From Cryptomeria japonica (taxonomy: Eukaryota > Streptophyta > Pinopsida > Cupressales > Cupressaceae): a stretch of DNA of 64,000 nt. The notes beneath the pieces were generated by a model, which saw only the letters and a list, made by a program, of their open reading frames with translations, did no database searches and was not told the origin of the DNA. The stretch lies in contig NC_081415.1 in the NCBI RefSeq assembly GCF_030272615.1, positions 510,217,873-510,281,872 of the forward strand. The letters are read 5' to 3'. Below, in pieces: positions 60,252-64,000 of the stretch (its first letter is position 1; every line of letters begins with the position of its first letter). The position numbers were made by a program, and so were the translations under genes.

Positions 60252-61253
60252 ATTTGGATCATGATAGCCTTACACGAGCTGAAGCATAGGTGGAAAGGTA
60301 ATATGACCAGAATTAAAGCGTCGACTCTGAGGACTCCTTGTGGATCTCAACTTTCAGAAAGTCGCGGTGAAGGGTACAAAATATCCAATTTCCTGGCAGA
60401 AATCCAGAAGCTGCAGGCTAAATATTAGAAGGTGGAGTTCACATGCTTGATTGGGCAATAAGATCCGGAAGGTTCCATTGGTTTTAAATGGAGGGAAATG
60501 AGGGAACCAGCCACAAGTTTTGTGAAAATGTCGCCGTTTGTGGGACTGAGCTGCATTAATTGTGGGCACAGTTTGGAGCGTCAATGTCTCAATCCGTTTA
60601 TCCTGGAGGAAGAAATCTGCGGGGCAAACATCTCCTTGGTGGACTGTTCTTTGAACTTGGAGCAGCGTTGGTGTGATGGGCTAGTATATGGAGCAGTAAT
60701 TACTCCCATTGTAGACATCCTAGAGTCGCGGGTGGAAGGTGTTGGCATGATGCAGAGTTTTGTCAACCCAGTCAACATACATGTTGTAGCGGATGCCATC
60801 TTTGAGCTTAGGGAAGGAACCAGGGAGAGTATCTTAAGGCTGTATTTCAATCCTGCTGAGAGTTCTTCTTCTACTTTAGATTCAGAGGACTTGTCAGAGA
60901 ACAACCATTCAGAAGAAGAAGGTGCCGAAGGGTCAGTAAATGAGAGCGAGGTGGGAGAGGATGTTGATGAGGCAGAAGGAGAGAGTGTGATAGACATGAC
61001 AAAATTAAAGCTCAAAGAGGGTGATGTGGATCCTGCAGAGGAGGTTCATGGAGATGACCAGAGAAGGATAGCTCTATTCGCAAGAGAGGCATGGCACAAG
61101 TTCAAAGCAGGAGTGATGAACGACAACCTCAACAACTTCATGATGCTACTGGAATCGGAGGATTGGTGGCTTTCCGAGGGATCTACCGATAATATCCTCA
61201 GCATTGGGGAGGTAGTATTGGCCATCCTTTGCTTTATCAGACAAAGCTAGATT
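60252..61253 (+). CDS. Acidic ORF at the 3' end of the LINE, function unknown
   Basis: 60498-61253 is open for 250 codons. It has a short Cys pair (LSCINCGHS), a middle part with regular hydrophobic spacing (VYGAVITPIVDILESRVEG), a strongly acidic Ser/Glu tract (DSEDLSENNHSEEEGAEG) and a C-terminal part with REAWHKF and LLESEDWWLSEG. It lies in the same frame as ORF2. From 60252 the frame is open except for a TAG and a TAA near 60427-60456, and the intervening peptide IWIMIALHELKHRWKGN looks coding. So it could be an ancient extension of ORF2 or a separate ORF with its own start near 60261. No family recognised. Confidence 0.5.
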
Positions 61254-61463
61254 TAGAAGTCAAGTTTGTTGGTAGGATAGACTAGGTTGGCATGTAGATT
61301 TAATCTCTTTTTTAGGCATAGAATGTATTGTTCCTAAGCTCCGGCTTCCCTTGGTGAAGGGTTTTTGTTGGTGTAATACTTTTGTACTCAGTTTCTATAG
61401 TAATATAGGGCGCTATCCCCATAGCTGATAGCACTTACCATTAAAAAATAAATAAAAAATAAA
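61254..61463 (+). other. LINE 3' UTR and A-rich tail
   Basis: About 200 bp with the plant LINE style ending (CTCCGGCTTCCCTTGGTGAAGG, GGTGTAATACTTTTGT) and the A-rich tail. Confidence 0.75.
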
Positions 61464-62175
61464 TGCTTTTCTCCCTCATTTAATTTTAATTTTCTCAAAA
61501 TTAACAAAGCTAATAGTTGTAATTCACAACATTAATGAGGGTAAAATATTTTTAATTAAATTAAATTCTCAAAATCAAACTTACACACTATATAAAATAT
61601 ATATGAATAAAACTTACTTTTCTAATCAAAATTGATTTTCTTAAATAATTAAAATTAACCTTTCTATTCGAAAAAGCAAAAGAGATTAAATTATTTCTAT
61701 TTCGAATAAATTTAAATATTCCCTTTCAAAATGCATAAACTAAATAAATTCATGATTTAAAATTAACCATTAAATTAAACTTGCTAATAACATGAATAGG
61801 GCAATTTTTAAATAAATGATTAATTATATAAAAGAAACCTATTTACTTTAGATTCTTAATTACTAATGCATAAATGAACACATTAAATCAAAATAACTAC
61901 TTAGGATTAAATACTCAGTTTTACCACACGCCAAGCATGCAACCCAAGAAAGCCAACCAAATACCCGACCCGCAAACCTAAATGAAAAGGGAACTAACGG
62001 ACCATAGGAGACACTCACTTGAGCATGACTAGGGTAAACTGAGGGTTTTACTACCACCTAACCCAAATTCTAAGGATGAAAGAGGTATACTCAACCCTGC
62101 GAATCCAGGTGAAGATGAACCTCACACCTAGGTGGTACTGTACCTGCAATCTCCTGCAACCAAGAGTCACACAAG

Positions 62176-62282
<107 letters not shown>

Positions 62283-63743
62283 TTAATGAAGATGTTAGCT
62301 TGAGATTAATAACAAGAATCAAGAGGACAATTAAACTTATATGAAAATCTATGTGAAAGCACATTAACAGGTACGCCCAATAATCATAATATCTGACTAC
62401 AACATTACCTCATGGTAATTTAACCATTCAAGAATGCCACATAAAAGTCAACCAAGGTCAAACCGGTTTTACAAAGCTGACTAGGGTAGGGGTACTACAG
62501 GATTTAACAAAGTTTAATGAGAACAACCAAAATTCAATCTGGATATTTGGAAAGGGTAGCAAGGAGGACTGAAATTCAGAAATTAAACTACAACCCTTTC
62601 ATTTTCCCCAAATAAATAAGATTTTTCAACAACACAATCAAATTTCTTCCAAAAAAACAAACAAACTCTGATAAACAAAGAAATCAAAGATATAAACTAG
62701 AATCTTACCTCATATAGCAATCCTAGAAAAGATTTAGTGAAGAGCCCAACCTGCAGGCTCAAGAAATTTCTTCTCCTCCAAAATCCCCAAAGTTTCATTC
62801 CCAAAAATGTTAAAAAAAAAAAAACTCTCCAAAATATTCCTCTCCAATATTTTTCCAAAACCTAGGTTAAATGGGAAAAGTTTGACCAAAAATCCCATTT
62901 TTGGATTTAGAATACTCTTTTAAATAAAATAAAAAAATCATTCTTTCAAACTATATCAAATATATATTAAACTTGCTTTTCTAATAAAAAATGATTTTCT
63001 CAAATAATTGAAATTAACCTTTCTATTTCCAAAATTCCAAAGAGATTAAATTATTTCTATTTCGAATAAATTTACATCTTTCCTTTCCAAAAGCATAAAA
63101 TGAATGAATTTATCATTTAAAATTACCCATTTAATCGAACTTGCTCCCAACTTGAATTGAGCAATTCTAATAATGATTAATCGCATAAAGGGAGCCTATT
63201 TAATTTAGTCCCTTAATTACTAATGCGTAAACACCCATTTAATCAAATTAATTACTAAGGATTAAATACTCAATTTAACCACACAAAACACACAACCCAA
63301 GAAAGCAAAAGAAACAGATGACCTGCATACCCAACTAAAGGGAATACTGATGGACAACTCAAGATGCTCATTGGAGCACGACTTAGGTAAAATGAGGGTC
63401 TTACGACCACCTAATCCAATCTCTAAGGACTAAAGAGGAACACTCAAACCTGCGAAACCAGGTGGAGACGAACCTCATACCTATGTGGTAGTGTACCTGC
63501 AATCTCCTGCAACCAAGAGTCATACATGCACACACACACACACACATATATAATGAATGTGTTAGCCCGAGATTAATAACATGAATCAGGAGAGCAATTA
63601 AACTTACATAAGAATTGATGCAAAAACCACATTAACAGGTAGGCACAATAATCATAACATCTGACTATAACATCATAACATGGTAAACTAACCAAGGTCA
63701 AACCGAGATTAGAATCTGATTAGGGTAGGGGTACTATAGTGCT

Positions 63744-64000
63744 AGTATAGGGAGTTTCATCATGTGTACTCATGAGGACGCACCACATGAAACCAAACAT
63801 TCTCATATAAATGAGAATGATGATCATACAAGATCTGGTGCCACATGTGGGCATACCACTCCGAGTAAGATTCTAGTGCCTACATGTGTGGTCATGCCTC
63901 ATACTAGTGCACAAGGTATGTTTGAGGCACCAAATATATTAATTAATGTTTAATCCCATCCCAAGTTTATTTAAAGTTTTCACTTGATTAACTCCCCATA
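63744..64000. other. Sequence right of the large LTR element
   Basis: The plus-strand ORF 63762-63953 is short and has no motif. Repeated CTAGTG.AC and CATGTG words suggest another repeat continuing beyond the window. Confidence 0.3.

Larger units (their letters stand above)
58384..61463 (+). mobile_element. 5'-truncated LINE (L1-type with RNase H)
   Basis: Starts abruptly inside the C-terminal part of reverse transcriptase, which is how LINE insertions are usually cut short, and ends in an A-rich tail (TTAAAAAATAAATAAAAAAT at 61441). Inserted in the nested LARD LTR at TTGTTCTAATA. A target duplication is not clear to me. Confidence 0.88.

Overview
This window looks like nuclear DNA from a large, repeat-rich seed-plant genome, possibly a gymnosperm (inference). 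It is AT-rich and nearly all mobile-element sequence in nested layers. The host-derived coding pieces contain spliceosomal introns and are broken. I see no bacterial operon, CRISPR array, rRNA gene or convincing tRNA gene.

Layout. About 420-1440 and 8821-10440 hold two minus-strand, intron-containing gene remnants resembling plant En/Spm-type (Ptta) transposase-associated proteins. Between them lies a complete but dead Ty1/copia element (1989-8052, minus strand) with 364-bp LTRs and a perfect AAAAG target duplication. From 11037 to about 22996 is an unclassified repeat family. It has an LTR-like block at each end, a long decayed ORF I do not recognise (11946-14831), an intron-free, tandemly duplicated fragment of the transcription elongation factor SPT6 (16510-18006), and a shortened second copy (21671-22208). 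A 3.4-kb solo LTR (18224-21670) is inserted in it. After a gene-poor stretch, 28343-30880 carries the 5' half of a phosphoenolpyruvate carboxykinase (PEPCK) gene with introns, truncated just before its ATP-binding loop. A young copia element (31165-38788, plus strand, TSD CCGTA) lies downstream, inside a GC-richer segment of possible organelle origin. A second copy of the region holding the putative PEPCK first exon follows at 39081-39364.

From 44749 to 63738 is one very large non-coding LTR element of LARD type: about 4-kb LTRs, a 3.7-kb internal domain without protein genes, minus orientation, with tRNA-Met-type PBS and a polypurine tract. Its right LTR has been entered by a 1.6-kb solo LTR (52859-54486, TSD CATTA) and by a second LARD-family LTR (about 55385-62499). 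That nested LTR was itself entered by a 5'-truncated LINE (58384-61463) encoding RNase H and carrying an acidic ORF downstream.

None of the genes forms a working pathway. The main points of interest are the SPT6 fragment apparently carried within a repeat family, a GC-rich palindromic minisatellite that differs between LARD-family LTR copies at the same position, the 3' ORF in the LINE, and many premature stops of the kind produced by C-to-T decay of methylated repeats.
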